Positions 30,500-42,870 of a stretch of DNA of 64,000 nucleotides are shown in pieces (position 1 is the stretch's first letter; each line of letters opens with the position of its first letter). The stretch is taken from NCBI GenBank assembly GCA_963978895.1, contig OZ022243.1, forward strand, positions 8,511,750 through 8,575,749, written 5' to 3'. This DNA is from Erpobdella octoculata. Its lineage: Eukaryota; Annelida; Clitellata; Hirudinida; Erpobdellidae. A model generated the notes under the pieces. It had not been told where the DNA came from. It made no database searches and saw only the letters and a list, made by a program, of their open reading frames with translations. A program made the position numbers and the translations under genes.

Positions 30500-31350
30500 C
30501 GCACAACAAAACAGTAGCCAACAAATAATATTGTAATCATGATGATCAGACAGCGGTCGAGTTTATTGATTGTTGAATATTTGCGCTTTAATTTCCCTCA
30601 GAATTTAAAATCGTCTATTTTTTGCAAATTTGGAAATTTCAGCTTTGTGACATAACTGGTGAGTGTTTACAAAACATTTTTTGAAAAATTTAATAATACA
30701 TGAATTTGAAAGCCAGAATTAAAAATGAGTGACAGGTCAAACTGCATTGCCATGGCCTTATAGTTTTAAAAACATTGGTGTAACAATAAAAAACAACTTT
30801 TGAAAAAAGATGGAATAATTCCGCTAATCTGTTCCCACTGTTTTCTCACCTGTGAGGCAAATTATAAAAAATTATTGCAAGCGGCTGTTTAGAAAATACT
30901 GGGAAAGGGTGGTGAAAAAAATAAATACCAGAAAGGCAACAGAATTTAAAATTAAGAAATAAATAAAAAAGAATCATCACGGTACCAAACCATCAAATTT
31001 AATAATTTATATAGAACTTCCGCTTGTTGCCTAGGGAGCCATATTAACAGAAATCGTTTTTTAAATCGCATTTCAAAGATCAACACTGTTTATCATAATT
31101 ATTTGTACTTCACTTGGTGAATTTCTACTGGCATTAATAAAACACCATATTTTGAGGATATCCTATATGTATAAGTGTTTTGCCGTAAAACTTAAGTTAA
31201 GATTATGGCGCTCTTGGGGCTTGAAAGCCTGTGGCAGGTTTAAGCCGTACCGCTAGATAATTAGCTGTTGCGGGAGCTAAGAGTTATCGCAAGCTCTATA
31301 AAGGTGGTGTAGACACGTACTCGAGTACCCACAGGTGCGCAAAAAATGAT
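30500..31350 (+). mobile_element. TATA-block element, long copy A
   Basis: It is collinear with 49450-50290 over about 800 bp: ACAGTAGCC, GCAAATTTGGA, GAATTTGAAAGCCAGAATT, GACAGGTCAAACTGCATTGC, CTCACCTGTGAG, CCTAGGGAGCCATATTAACA and AACACCAT.TTTTGA. It ends with the core AGCTCTATAAAGGTGGTGT (TATAAA 31297-31302). There is no reverse transcriptase or gag-like frame. A TRIM-like or other non-autonomous element is likely. Confidence 0.62.
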
Positions 31351-31369
31351 ATAGAAAACAAAATTTATG

Positions 31370-32185
31370 ATTTATAGTATCGTTATTAAAACGATAAAAC
31401 CTGCGGGGAAGTCTTGTATCGAAATAAATAGCGAGACTTAAATTTTGTTCTCGCATAAAAATCTCGAAACCAATTCCAATATTTAAAAAAATATGTTTCA
31501 ATAAATAACAAAAGTCATACATATTTAATTAACGATTGTCACAATTGTGAATTATTGTAATTGATTCTATAAGTTCTATAGCTTTTTTAGTGCCAATAGT
31601 AATCAAAGATATCTAAAGGAGCGCCTTAAGCCAAGCCCCTCTTAGGCTGCTAGTCGACCTCTGCATACTACCATTTAGAAATATGCAAACCGGCATCATC
31701 GGTTGGCAAGACAATCGTACTCGCTGACATCGATGACTATTATTATTAATAAGAATAATGAGTTATGACTAGTAATGTAATGTTTGAGTGTTTATGCTTG
31801 CCCTTATCATTTTATGTTTATGTTTTGCTAAATTTATTTTGTCAAATTTGTTATTTTGTTATATAGAATTGGAATGATTATTTTAATGTTTTGATATCCG
31901 TAATTGACCGTAATAGTAGCTCATCTAAGATATATCTTTATAATCTAGATTATATTCTTGGTTGTATGTGAGTATGTGTGTGTCACCTGTAGTTTTCACG
32001 TCGTTATTTCGTTTTATTCAAGACAAAATTTCCACAGTTGACATTTAATTCGAGATCCCGATATCGTATCGTATTGTATCGGATTTGTCTCGTTATTGTT
32101 CGAGGCGTCTCGTATCGTATCGTTTTATTCGAGACAAATTTCCGAAGTCGTATCGTTTCAAAAAATAACGGGACGCAGAATCCTA
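31370..32185 (-). mobile_element. GATACGATACG-end repeat element, copy B
   Basis: Read on the minus strand, it starts at about 32180 with GATTCTGCGTCCCGTTATTT and TGAAACGATACGACTTC. It shares AATGTCAACTGTGGAAATTT with the element at 58660. The far end (31520-31370) is the same AT-rich block as 60497-60650, including GAGAACAAAATTTAAGTCTC. No transposase was recognised. Confidence 0.6.
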
Positions 32186-32239
32186 GAATTTATTGAAGAT
32201 AAAACTTCAGGATTTAATTGAACCAAATAAAATTAAAGT

Positions 32240-32300
32240 TAAAATGTTTGGTTAAAACCGCTAAGGGGGAGCCCGCCCCAGGATCCGCCACTGAGTTCTA
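32240..32300 (-). mobile_element. Possible hAT/other DNA-transposon end
   Basis: The complement of 32293 onwards reads CAGTGGCGGATCCTGGGGCG, a terminal motif common to many hAT-type MITEs. The other end was not located. Confidence 0.4.
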
Positions 32301-32309
32301 TGTATATGC

Positions 32310-34090
32310 TTTTTACCTAATTTCGTTATCACTGTTGGTTTTTGAAAACACGGTAGTGACACGCTAGTGACGAGACTGAAGTTAGTTTTGTTTTTCAATT
32401 ATTTATTCAAATATAATAAAAAATAAAATGAGACAACTTTGAATTGTCTATGTATAATACAAGCAAGTTAGCTACCGTTGCTAATTTCACGCCGGGAGCA
32501 AAATTTATATAATATTTTAACAAATTCGTCATTTTTTATAACTATTATTATTTGTCCGTTTTCCAATTCTATTATAAAATAATTTCATTATTCACTGAAA
32601 TTTCATTCGACTAAAGTAATAAATAAAACCTAATTGCTTAAATAATAATCAAAATGTCTATGGAAATAAAATGCGTTCTAGAATTTAATTTGTCAATCGA
32701 CTTAAAAACAGTCACCGGTTGTTAAGATCGAAGGAAACATGCTAGCAAAGTTAACCGAGAGCGACACACAACTCGCGTCGCAGTATAAAGATATTTAAGC
32801 AATCACCACAGTGCGTAATGAAGGTGTCTACATATATTATAAGGATTTATTTGCTGGAATGTTTTTTAAATATTAAGTGCTGATGACAAATAAAACAAAA
32901 CTAAATTTAATATTTCCAGAGCTGTTCCACTCTTATGAAAGTTAAGCAAAACTACGAAACCAAGAAATAAGGTTTCTTTTGTTTGTCTAAAACTTATTGA
33001 AACATTTTTTTATTTTTATCCAACAAAATATTCTACAAATTATAGTTAACTTTTCAAAAAGGAATATTATAACGAGCAAAAATAGTAATTATTTGCATTG
33101 TCACTGAATGTTATAATTTCATTTGCTTTTCAATAGTTTTTTTCCATGGAAATGTATTGAGTATAAATATTTTTGTTCTCTCAAAAACAGTTTGGCTACT
33201 GATTGTAACTATTTATCAAGCCACAAAAAGTTATAAATAAAAAAATCAGCCGTTCAAAAACCGACAAATTAAATTTTTTAAAGATTTAAAATACATAAAT
33301 GAGCTATCGAAAGTTTCAAACTGTGCGCTCTTAGTTTGCTTAAAACGATGTGGTTGTCAACTGATACGCCTTACAAATGATAATAAATTATGAAACACCA
33401 TAAATACAGAATAATATAATAATTTAATATTTATTAAATGAAATATTTTTAATAGATTAATAAATATTATTTAATCATGTGACAAGCTTTAATTTTGAAG
33501 TTTTTTTATTAAAAAACATCCATACTTCATTTCCTTTATTTACAAATTTCTAGACTGTTATGTTCAGAATTTGCATATGCAAGGCTAAAAAAACTTTCTT
33601 TAATATCTATTAGGTCCGCAACTCTTCAAACGTTTTAGTTTTTCTAGAGTAAAAAGACCGGATAGTTTTAGTGTAACAGATTATTCATTTAGTTGCAACA
33701 TCGTAATTCATGTTGTGAAATCCATTATAATGAAATATTTGAAAATAAAATCATAATTTTCATCACCGTGGTAATCCCGCAATTTCAGCCCTATACAGGT
33801 GAACAGGTTAACGTATGCATCAATAATCAAAAATGTTAAAAACTCGTAAAATGAGAGAAAATTAAATTTAGTCACCACTTTGATGACGACGTGTACGTAT
33901 AGACTAAATAGAGTTTTAAATTTAAGTGGAAAAATATAACAAATGATTGAAATAGAAAGCATCCAATAAACGAAATATTACACACAAAAACACTTTTTCA
34001 GTTTAATTAGTTGCAACGCTTGGCATGCATACATTAACGCAAAAACACCACCGGTGAATGATAATGGAAATCTTAAATAATTTCTCCTCG
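32310..34090. other. AT-rich gene-free stretch
   Basis: No supported gene. The segment 32990-33120 resembles 9600-9760 (AAATATTCTACAAATTATAG, AATATTATAACGAGC), so it is another dispersed repeat. Confidence 0.4.
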
Positions 34091-34104
34091 AGTGATTGTT
34101 ACGG

Positions 34105-34426
34105 TACAAGAGAAGAGCGACGGAGCGATACCATAGCCTAAAAGGATCATCCGAGGCTGGTTAAATTGCTAGCTGCATGGGAGGTCGATTTGCCGGTCCT
34201 TGTCCAACCTATTGCACTTATTAGATGGCGGGCTGGATTTAATGAATTTAAGATTGTGGAATCTGGGCTGGAGTGAGTCGAGCCATGTGCCCACGAAAGC
34301 CTTGTGCTTTCGGTGGCCTCCCTGCCTCAAAGCCAACATAAACACGTCACCAAACACTCAAACATACATACCGTCCAAATTGTCTTATTGACAGATATAG
34401 ACGTTGATCAAACCACACACACACAC
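34105..34426 (+). mobile_element. SINE-like family S, copy 3 (12-bp TSD)
   Basis: It is flanked by perfect 12-bp duplications TGATTGTTACGG (34093-34104 and 34427-34438). The body has GACGGAGCGATACCATAGCC, GGATCATCCGAGGCTGGTTA, GGAGGTCGATTTGCC, CTTGTCCAACCTATTGCAC, GAGTGAGTCGAGCCATGTGC, CAAAGCCAACATAAACACGTC and a CA-rich 3' end. Pol III boxes are suggestive only (A-box-like GGAGCGATACC, B-box-like GGTCGATTTGCC). Confidence 0.85.
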
Positions 34427-34891
34427 TGATTGTTACGGAAGCGGATGTACATCGGTACTAAAGGTGTGTCTATTGTACACTCATCTATTTGGTGCATGTT
34501 TATAACCTTTTGATTTAAGGGTGATTAAACACCTTATTTAAGCTTATAAACAAACGGAGTTATCGAAAAATGATACGTTTGGTTCATAGGAACTCTGCGT
34601 ATTATGGAAACGTATAAAATAAACGTTCTGCTATGTTATATCATACCAAACTTGTTGAGATATATTTAGATAACATAAAAATTTGTTTTTTTCTTACTAG
34701 TGACTTTCTAATAGAAACGTTTTTCAAGTGTTTCTTCAATTTTTTACATATAATATGTTATTTTCAGTATATATAAGCTTTTCCAATCATAGAAATTTAT
34801 AAAATAAACCTCCTGCAATTTATAATATATCAAGCTAGTCTATTTAAATATTATTAAAACTATTAAATTAGTCAATTTATATATATATACT

Positions 34892-36057
34892 AGCGGGGTT
34901 ACCCGGCGTTGCCCGGGGTTTTTTAGAGGTTTTTCTAATGTTTGTCTCTCTTGCTCCCGTTTCCTTCTCCACTTTCCCGTTTTCGTCGCGTTCCCGGTCG
35001 CTTTTCCGCTCTCGGTCGTTTTCCAGCTCCCGTTCGCTTTCCCGCTCAGAAGTTTTGTTATCGATTTTCTCTCTTGCTCGCGTTTCTTTCCAAGCTTGCT
35101 CTCCCGATTCCAGTCGCTTTCCGCGTTCCCGGTCGCTTTCCGCGTTCCCGGTCGGTTTCCCGTTCCCGGTCGCTTTCCCGTTCCCGGTCGCTTTCCCGTT
35201 CCCGGTCGCTTTCCCGTTCCCGGTCGCTTTCCCGTTCCCGGTCGCTTTCCCGTTCCCGGTCGCTTTACCGTTCCCGGTCGCTTTCCCGTTCCCGGTCGCT
35301 TTCCCGTTCCCGCTCACGCTTGCTCTCCCGTTCCCGGTCATGCTTGCTCTCCCATTCCCGGTCACGGTTGCTCTCCCGTTCACGCTCATTTTTTCTTTTC
35401 CATTCTTTCATAACTTCTGTTAGCCTATAAAACGTAAAATAGATTTGCTAAGACTATATATATATATATGATTGTTTGTGGGTTAGTTTGTCTATTATAG
35501 AAACGGGAAAGCGACCCGGAACGGACAGCGAGCGGGAACGGAAAAGCAAGCGTGAGCGGGAATGGGAGAGCAAACGTGAGCGGGAAAGCGACCGGGAGTG
35601 GTAAAGCGACCGGGAGCGGGAAAGCGACCGGCAGCGGGAAAACGACCGAAAACGGGAAAGCGAACGGGAGTGGGAAAGCAGGTGGGAAAGGAAACGGGAG
35701 AGAAAGAGACAAACATTAGAAAAACCTCTAAAAAACCCGGGCAACGCCGGTATCTCCGCTAGTACATACATAAACACACACACAGACACACATACATGCA
35801 CATACACATACATACATACACACATACATACGCACATACATATATATATAGTTCCCGCTCGCTCACCCGCTCAGCTCCGCTCATTTTGTGACGGATTTCA
35901 AATTTTTTTTTATATTTGACTCCCCTTGACTCTCAAGGTTTTGTGAAAATTTCATTACGATCGGATGAATGGTGTAGCAATGCATAAAGGACATTAACAT
36001 ATAAACATATATACATATATACATATATACAAACATTCATTTTTATATATATAGATA
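34892..36057 (-). mobile_element. Composite non-autonomous Helitron, copy 2
   Basis: It has the same architecture as 3974-5272. The minus-strand 3' end is ACTAGCGGGGTTACCCGGCG at 34891; the 5' end TCTATATATATAAAAATGAA is at about 36057. It holds an 18-bp minisatellite (35110-35330) and an inverted inner Helitron segment (about 35450-35762) that ends in an intact GCTAGT. Sharing of the nested arrangement suggests the composite moved as one unit. Confidence 0.82.
35110..35330 (-). repeat. 18-bp minisatellite inside Helitron copy 2
   Basis: There are about twelve near-identical CCGGTCGCTTTCCCGTTC units with almost no divergence, open in all frames on both strands. They are more homogeneous than those in copy 1. 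Confidence 0.9.
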
Positions 36058-36299
36058 ATTAAAACTAATAAATTAGTCAATTTATATATATATAATTAAA
36101 ACTATTAAATTAGTCAATTTATATATATATATATATATAATTAAAACTATTATTTTTTTCAAATCAAGCTTTTGTTGAAATGCACCAAAAAGATAAAAAA
36201 AAATTGAAAACGTCAAATCGTGAGGCTCTTTCCTTTACACTAATTTGCCTTGCATGTGCTAACTAATTGTTCAAGTGAGTTAAACATATAGTTGTATAG

Positions 36300-37027
36300 T
36301 TAAATTCTGGTTAGAAAAGTTTTATGAATATCCTAAGAATTTCACTCGTTTCCACTGATTGGAAACTGGCCTTTTGTACTTTCGTCATACCTATATTGGA
36401 ATATGGATCTCAGGTTTGGAACCCTCATTGTAGATACCTAGTTGATAGAATTGAAAGGGTTCAGAAAACATTTACCAGGTTTATCTTTTCGGTCTCTGGT
36501 CTTTCCTATGAAGATCGTCTTCAATTTCTTGATCTTCAATCTTTGAAAAAAACGCCGTTTAATTGCTGATCTAGTTTTCTGTTATAAATTAATAAACCAT
36601 TTAGTTAATACTTCTATGTCATTGTCATTTGCTCCTACCAATATAATATCAACGCGGGGTCATAGTTATAAATTAAGATTAAATAAATTTACATGTGATG
36701 CTGTAAAATATTTCTACACTAACAGAATAGTTGCGGTTTGGAACTCTCTCCCCGCCGATGTTGTAAATTGTTCCAGCCTTTTTTTATTTAAATTATCATT
36801 AAAATCAGTTAACTTGGACACTTTCTTATACTACAGCTAGAGTTATTTTTTTTGCTTTTCTGCTGTTCTGTGGTGTCTGGGTGGTTTTTTGTTGTTGTCA
36901 CGTCTTGATGGTTTCTGTTTCTTGTGTCCATGACTGGGAATGTCTGTGGTTTTTTTATTGTTTTTTTTCAATGCTTGTGTTAGTGGCTTACTAGCCCTTC
37001 TGGCATTTTTTCAATAAATAAATAAAA
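36300..37027 (+). pseudogene. LINE reverse-transcriptase C-terminus (CR1/jockey-like), fragment
   Basis: Frame one reads WKLAFCTFVIPILEYGSQVW, NPHCRYLVDRIERVQKTFTR and LSYEDRLQFLDLQSL. A frameshift near 36545 is followed by LIADLVFCYKLINHLVNTS, RGHSYKLRLNKFTCDAVKYF and NRIVAVWNSLPADVVN. This is the conserved C-terminal segment of CR1/jockey-type ORF2. It is 5'-truncated, stops at 36840, and is followed by a short 3' UTR and an AATAAATAAATAAAA tail at 37009-37025. Confidence 0.85.
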
Positions 37028-37603
37028 ACATTTTCAAATTAGACTGAAACTATAAACCGAACTTAAATGACAAAAAACAAAACAAATAAATAAACATGAT
37101 ACAAATTGCTTTTATTTGTGTTATGTTTGAATAATCAATTTCTAATGACTTTACACTAATCAAATTTCAAAGTGATTATGATTGTAATAACAACTTTATA
37201 ATTATTATTAGCCAAACGTCTTCAATAAGCAAAAAATTATGACCTTTTATTCCATCAGCGGAAGAGAAGTGAATGGAATAAGTTAATATTAAAACGTGTT
37301 TTAATGACGACTCTCGTGCATCTAACAAAAATTTAATTGAAAGTGCAGAAGCTTATATTATAACTTATAACTTACGGTGAACCGATTAATCTGCTACATT
37401 CATAATTGAACAAATTAAATTGGACAATTAAAAAAATCGGTATCGACGATAGTTTGCAGTGTTTCTCATGCTTTAGTGTATTAGAATGTCAAACAAGTAA
37501 ATTAAAAACGAATTTTTAAAACCAATGCTCTTATATGTAATTAAAACACAAATTTTGCAATATATCTTAATTATATCGAAATATCGAAATTAATTAAAAT
37601 TAT

Positions 37604-38292
37604 CTAAATTAATTGACTTATTGTAAAACTAATAATTGAATATTGCATTGTCTTCTATTTTAAGCATGTATGCAAAATTTGAAAAAATCTATCATCAGGA
37701 AGTGACTCAAAAATTGATTGCAAGATTTGAAACAGACAGAGAAACAAACAGACAGACAGAGAAACAGAGACGACGAGTTAATAAAAGCATTGGTAATAAT
37801 AATAAAAATATCATCAAAAAGCATCGAATTTAAATATCTCAACTATTTTCATGAAAATTTCGTACACGCTTGAGAATCGCGGTCAGTGAGTGTGGTTCGT
37901 GTTAACTTGGTAAAATAGTCTGCCAGTCGGTTAGCGTTTTGTGGTCAAGAAAACCCTTAAGAAAACCCTCAAGAAAACCCTCAAGAAAACCCTCAAGAAA
38001 ACCCTCAAGAAAACCCTCAAGAAAACCCTCAAGAAACCCCTCGATAAAATCCTCAAGAAAATTAACTAAATTAATTGACTTATTGTAAAACTAATAATTG
38101 AATATTGCATTGTCTTCTATCTTGAGCATGTATGCAAAATTTGAAAAAAATCTATCATCAGGAAGTGACTCAAAAATTGATTGCAAGATTTGAAACAGAC
38201 AGAGAAACAGACAGAGAAACAGACAGAGAAACAGACAGAGAAACAGACAGAGAAACAGAGCCGACGAGTTAATAAAAGCATTGGTAAAAAAT
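37604..38292 (+). repeat. Duplicated 195-225 bp block with 12-bp arrays
   Basis: The block 37604-37798 recurs at 38066-38292 (AATTAATTGACTTATTGTAA, GGAAGTGACTCAAAAATTGA, CGAGTTAATAAAAGCATTGG). Between them lies an array of about nine AAGAAAACCCTC units (about 37947-38060). In the second copy CAGACAGAGAAA has expanded to about five units. Confidence 0.88.
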
Positions 38293-38929
38293 GGTTTGTT
38301 TAATTGTATTAATTGGTAAATTTATAAGCAGTTTTTTAAATTTTAATACATCAAAGCGCTGTTTTCATTCAATTTCAAAATTATTTTCATCGTTCTAGTA
38401 AAGTATTTACGAAATTTGAGTTACAGTGCTTTATGATTTGCTTATCATGAATGTTGACTATGTTTACGTACTTACTCAATTAATCATCATGATAAAAATA
38501 AAACTGAAATAAGAAATGAAAAAACGGTTTTTTTTGTAAATCCCTATATAGGTTGAGTTTATTTTTTTAGAACCTAGACAGAATTACTTTTTGAAAGTTT
38601 AATTAAAAGCATTCTTTTAAAAAAGTACCTAATTTCAATTTTTATATTGAATAGTAGGCGGGAAGTTTGTTATTTCTTATTTCCAGGACTAGTCATCAAG
38701 CGACCAAATATAAAATATTAAAAAACCTATAAAAACAACAACAGGGACTTGTTTATAATGATCTAATGACAAAACTGTAAATGTTTTTTTCAATTAGCTA
38801 TTTTACAGTTTTTTTAATAAAAATAAATACAATTGAGAAAAGCGTAAAACGCATCTGACTAAGCACTTTTAAAGTTCTTATTAGTTTGTTGTGGATAACT
38901 GTCAATCAAAGCAGAGCGAGGTTCCGGAG

Positions 38930-39205
38930 GCAAAGTGGAGCGATACCATAGCCTATGATGTTCATAAGATGCTGGTTAAATTGCTAGCCAAAGGGGAGGT
39001 CAATATACTGGTCCTTGTCCAACTTATTGCACCTAAGTAGTTGGCGGGCTGGAGTGAGCCTTGTGCTTTCGGCGGTCTCTCTGCCCAAAAAAACCAAACA
39101 CGGACACTCGTTTCGCGCTACATAAACACGTCGCAAAACACTCAAACATACATATCGTCTAAGTTGTCTAATTGACAAATACAAACGTTAATCAAACCAC
39201 ACAAT
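38930..39205 (+). mobile_element. SINE-like family S, copy 4
   Basis: It carries GGAGCGATACCATAGCCTAT, AGATGCTGGTTAAATTGC, GTCCTTGTCCAACTTATTGC, TTGTGCTTTCGGCGG, AACACGTCGCAAAACACTCA and AATCAAACCACACAA. A TSD is not certain. Confidence 0.72.
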
Positions 39206-39607
39206 TAACTATTTTACAGTTAATTAGAGTCTCAAAACACCTGGTGTGACAAAATAACTGTTAATTAGCTGCGGTTCCCTAAAAGTTTAATTGCCTACGT
39301 TACTCTGGTACTGAAATGTATTAAGTATATCTAGGCAAATGAATAGATTTTTTTTTAAATTAGTCACATTGCAAATTTTGCTTAGCGACATAAAAAGGTG
39401 ATTCTCAAATTGTTATTTTTTAGGCTGTCACGATATCTCAGTTCAGTAAACTTGTTTCCTTCAGCTAACCGTTGTATATTAATTGCATATGTTAAGTAAC
39501 GGTTAAATTTGAAATTAGTTTTAAAGTCAAGTTTTAGTTAGCAGCATTTATTGAAACACAAACAGAAACAAATGTCTATTCAATCCAAAGAATCTAATTA
39601 GCGATGA

Positions 39608-39875
39608 TGTGACGGCGTTCGTCTCCTTACTGTTCGTTTTCCTACGTTTCGTCTTCTACGTTTCGTCTCCGCATACCATTCGTCTCCTTACTATCCGTCA
39701 CTTGTTACTATTCGTCTCTTTACTATCCCTCCTTGTTACTATTCGTCTCCTTACTATTCGTCTTCCTACGTTTCGTCTTAAACGATTCGTCTTCCTACGT
39801 TTCGTCTTCCTATGTTTCGTCTTAAACGATTCGTCTACGTTTCGTCTTAAGCGATTCGTCTACGTTTCGTCTCAC
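39608..39875 (+). repeat. TACGTTTCGTCT-based minisatellite
   Basis: This is a variable tandem array of CCTACGTTTCGTCTT, CTTACTATTCGTCTC and TTAAACGATTCGTCT units, about 10-15 bp each. The open frame through it is a by-product of stop-poor units. Confidence 0.85.
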
Positions 39876-39889
39876 TTTTTTATTTAACG

Positions 39890-42710
39890 CTACATTTGTT
39901 TTTTTTAACCTTTTGAAGTCAAAGCGTGTATTTAAAAACGTTTAAAAGCAATAAACAACCAGAAAACTAGTAATAACACCTTCACGCTGTTGTCATTGAA
40001 ATCAGTTAACATGTGTGTTCAAAATTGATGAAAAAGCTTTTTCATAAATGTCATCTGTGTTATTTATATTACCGTTGCAAATTGAAAACATAATATAGTT
40101 TCATTGTTATTATGTTTGCATCCATCAAATAAATATACTGTTAAATCTATAAAAATAATTTTTTATTTTTTGAAAAAATGTCACAAAAATAATGAAAAGT
40201 GTGTTTAAAACCGTCGTTAGTGTGTTCACAATAACTAATATTTCAGAGTTTTATACGTATTTTAGTAGACTAGCATTAATTACAGTCATTGAAACTTCTT
40301 ACTGACCTAGTTAAACGCTAAATATCGTTTCACAAAAGTCAAAACTTTTAATTTTTAAAAATTATCTATTTTTTTATTTTCATAATAGTGTTGATCTACA
40401 TGTTGAACCTTATAAAAAAAATTGCTGTTTGAACAAACATTCGCCGAAATTTCCACTCATAACATTCAAATAATGGTTTTTAGCAGTATTATTAATCGTT
40501 CGTGACTGTCAGATTGGTTTGATGACCGCATTGAAACCAACTGTGTACTTCATGTAAGTTTTTTCATCTGTTCCACTTCTAATAAAGAAAAATAGAACAA
40601 AGCTGCTAAAGCTGACCTAGAATAAAATAGCTAGATGATTACACAGCCAACTGAACTACAGCTCATTATTAACTTTCCGTTTTCATTTTTAGTTTTATAA
40701 AAAAAATAATACAAGATCAGGATAATACGAAATAGTAAAATCTCAAACAAAGTTTACAAAACTTTACAGAGAATAAACAACGGCCACCGTTGTTGATTAA
40801 CTATTTTTATTAACACCCAAAATACAAAAATCACAGAGACAAATAAGTGCGCACTAGCAAAATTTATTTAAAAAAAACTTGTTGTTAAACTAAATTGTAT
40901 TTATCATTAGAAACTAATACGCGTACGCAATTTTAGATCAATCTATGAACGGAAAGTAAGTGACAAATCAATTAAAAGGTTAACCGGTAGCCCGATCCAC
41001 GACAAATATAGGTAAAATGGTACAAAAATATATGCAAAAATTTAATAAAAATTAAACAAAATTATTTATTTGTTGAAAATTATTTTTGTTGCTGTTATTA
41101 ATTGCAACGTCTACCATGATAGCATTTATCAAAAACACCTCTGACAAATATTTATAGAAAACATAAATATTTTTAATCCCAGTGCAGGTTGTGGAAGTGA
41201 TAAAAAACCAATATCTGATAGCTGTAATTTACAAACCATAAAAAGTTTGTAACTAGTGTTTGGAGACCTATTTGATTAAAATGTTTTTCAAATTTAACCT
41301 AAAACGGAGTGTTGTTACAATTGTCTGAAAATGTTTTTGAGCTTGTTTGTTTAAGCCGCCGATCAAAAGTTTGTTTTTCCAAAAAGTATCCTCTCAGCTA
41401 ACCATGATTTTCTTTAAGTTTCGTTTTTTTGTGCTTGTCGAAGAGCTTAGCTATAAGAAATGTTTTTGTGTATTTTTTAATTGAAATCGATTTCGACTTA
41501 AGTGGAATGATTGAAATTCAGCGAGCGGCTGTGTAGAACTTTGGAAGAAAAAAACAAACGATACACACTGATAAAAACAAAAAACTATCAAAATAAAATA
41601 AGGTATAGTACAACTCGAAATTATATTGTACAATTATAAAAACACATTTGACAAATTATAATTAAAAAATTAAACATTTTAATACCGCAAGTGCGTTTGC
41701 GTTGTTTGCTGGCGTACTTTAAAAAATTTCATGAAAATATGAGTTCATGCGAGTTTAATGAAGTTATAAATCATTTTCAACAAACACGTTATTTATTCAA
41801 CGTTTAGTCTGTAACGGCCATGCGTAACACCACTCCCCTTTTCCAAACACAATTACCCGGGAGGAGGACAAAAATGATACAAATATATAAAAAAAACGAT
41901 GAAAAGGAAAAAACTGTCAGACAAAACACTATTTTTTTCTCAAAAAAACCAAAGAAAAACAACAAGAAAAAAATTTGGAAAACCTGACCAATTAGCTATA
42001 AAAATAGTTTAATTTTAGTTTAATTTTGTTTATTTTAATCATCGTTTTACCTTTATTCATTTCACTTATTTGCATCTGATTATAATCTAATTAACAAGAA
42101 AACAGTTGAAAGTTTTGTTTTTCCAATTTTTTTATATCTTGTAATACGGCGGCATCTAATTTTTTGCAATCGATTTTTTAATGATAATAAGCCCATCACT
42201 TGAAAAAAAAACCACAGTCTTCTAAATACTTATTATGTAATGTATGTTATGACTTAAAATATAAAAAACTTTTGAATAAACCTATAAAAAACAAAGTTTT
42301 ATTTAAATAATTTAAGTTAAAACACTAAATATTGTTTTTTGAAAAAAAAATAAAAATTTATAGTTAATTCGTTGACCTAAAAAATTTTATTTTTTATTTT
42401 GTTTTATTTTTACTCAAGTTTATTTTTTTAATAATTAATTTTGTTCAATCAAAATCAAAATTTATTAGAATGTAAAGTCTTCGGCAAAAAATAAATCCAA
42501 CAAATTTTAACTTGATTTAATAACCGGAAGTTTTTTTTATTTTCAATTGTATCAAATCTACGTATAAGTAAAAACGTTTTTGAAACGGGTGTGCAAGTTC
42601 TCTTCTTTTTAAAACATTCAAACACATTCTTTTTGTATTCGACGTTTTTTTCAGTTTCAGCAACTTGAAATATCAGTTTAACTTTTTTTACAAACTTTTA
42701 TTTAGGTTAA
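39890..42710. other. AT-rich gene-free stretch
   Basis: I see no gene, tRNA or complete transposon. The segment 42470-42545 resembles 16450-16515 (ATAACC.GAAGTTTGTTTTTT), so part is dispersed repeat. Confidence 0.45.
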
Positions 42711-42714
42711 GATC

Positions 42715-42870
42715 TCTGTTTGTGTGTGTGCTTGTGTGTGTGTATGTGTGTGTGTTTCTCTGTACGCAAATCTTGCAAGTAAAATTTAACCAGCTTTTTG
42801 ACTAGCTAGGAAGCTGAAACTTTCAGCATAGCTTTATAATGGATGACAATATATGATTCATTAAAAAAAA
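42715..42870 (+). repeat. Dispersed repeat D, copy with (GT)n
   Basis: A GT-rich run is followed by TCTCTGTACGCAAATCTTGC, AAGTAAAATTTAACCAGC, TTTTTGACTAGCTAGGAAGC and ACTTTCAGCATAGCTTTATA. Confidence 0.75.

Noticed and set aside
37947..38060. Interstitial telomere from AACCCTC units
   Set aside because: The unit is 12 bp (AAGAAAACCCTC), not TTAGGG-type, and is flanked by a local duplication.
39890..42710. tRNA or rRNA genes in the gene-poor interval
   Set aside because: No paired A/B boxes or rRNA-like blocks seen by eye; tRNAscan would be decisive.
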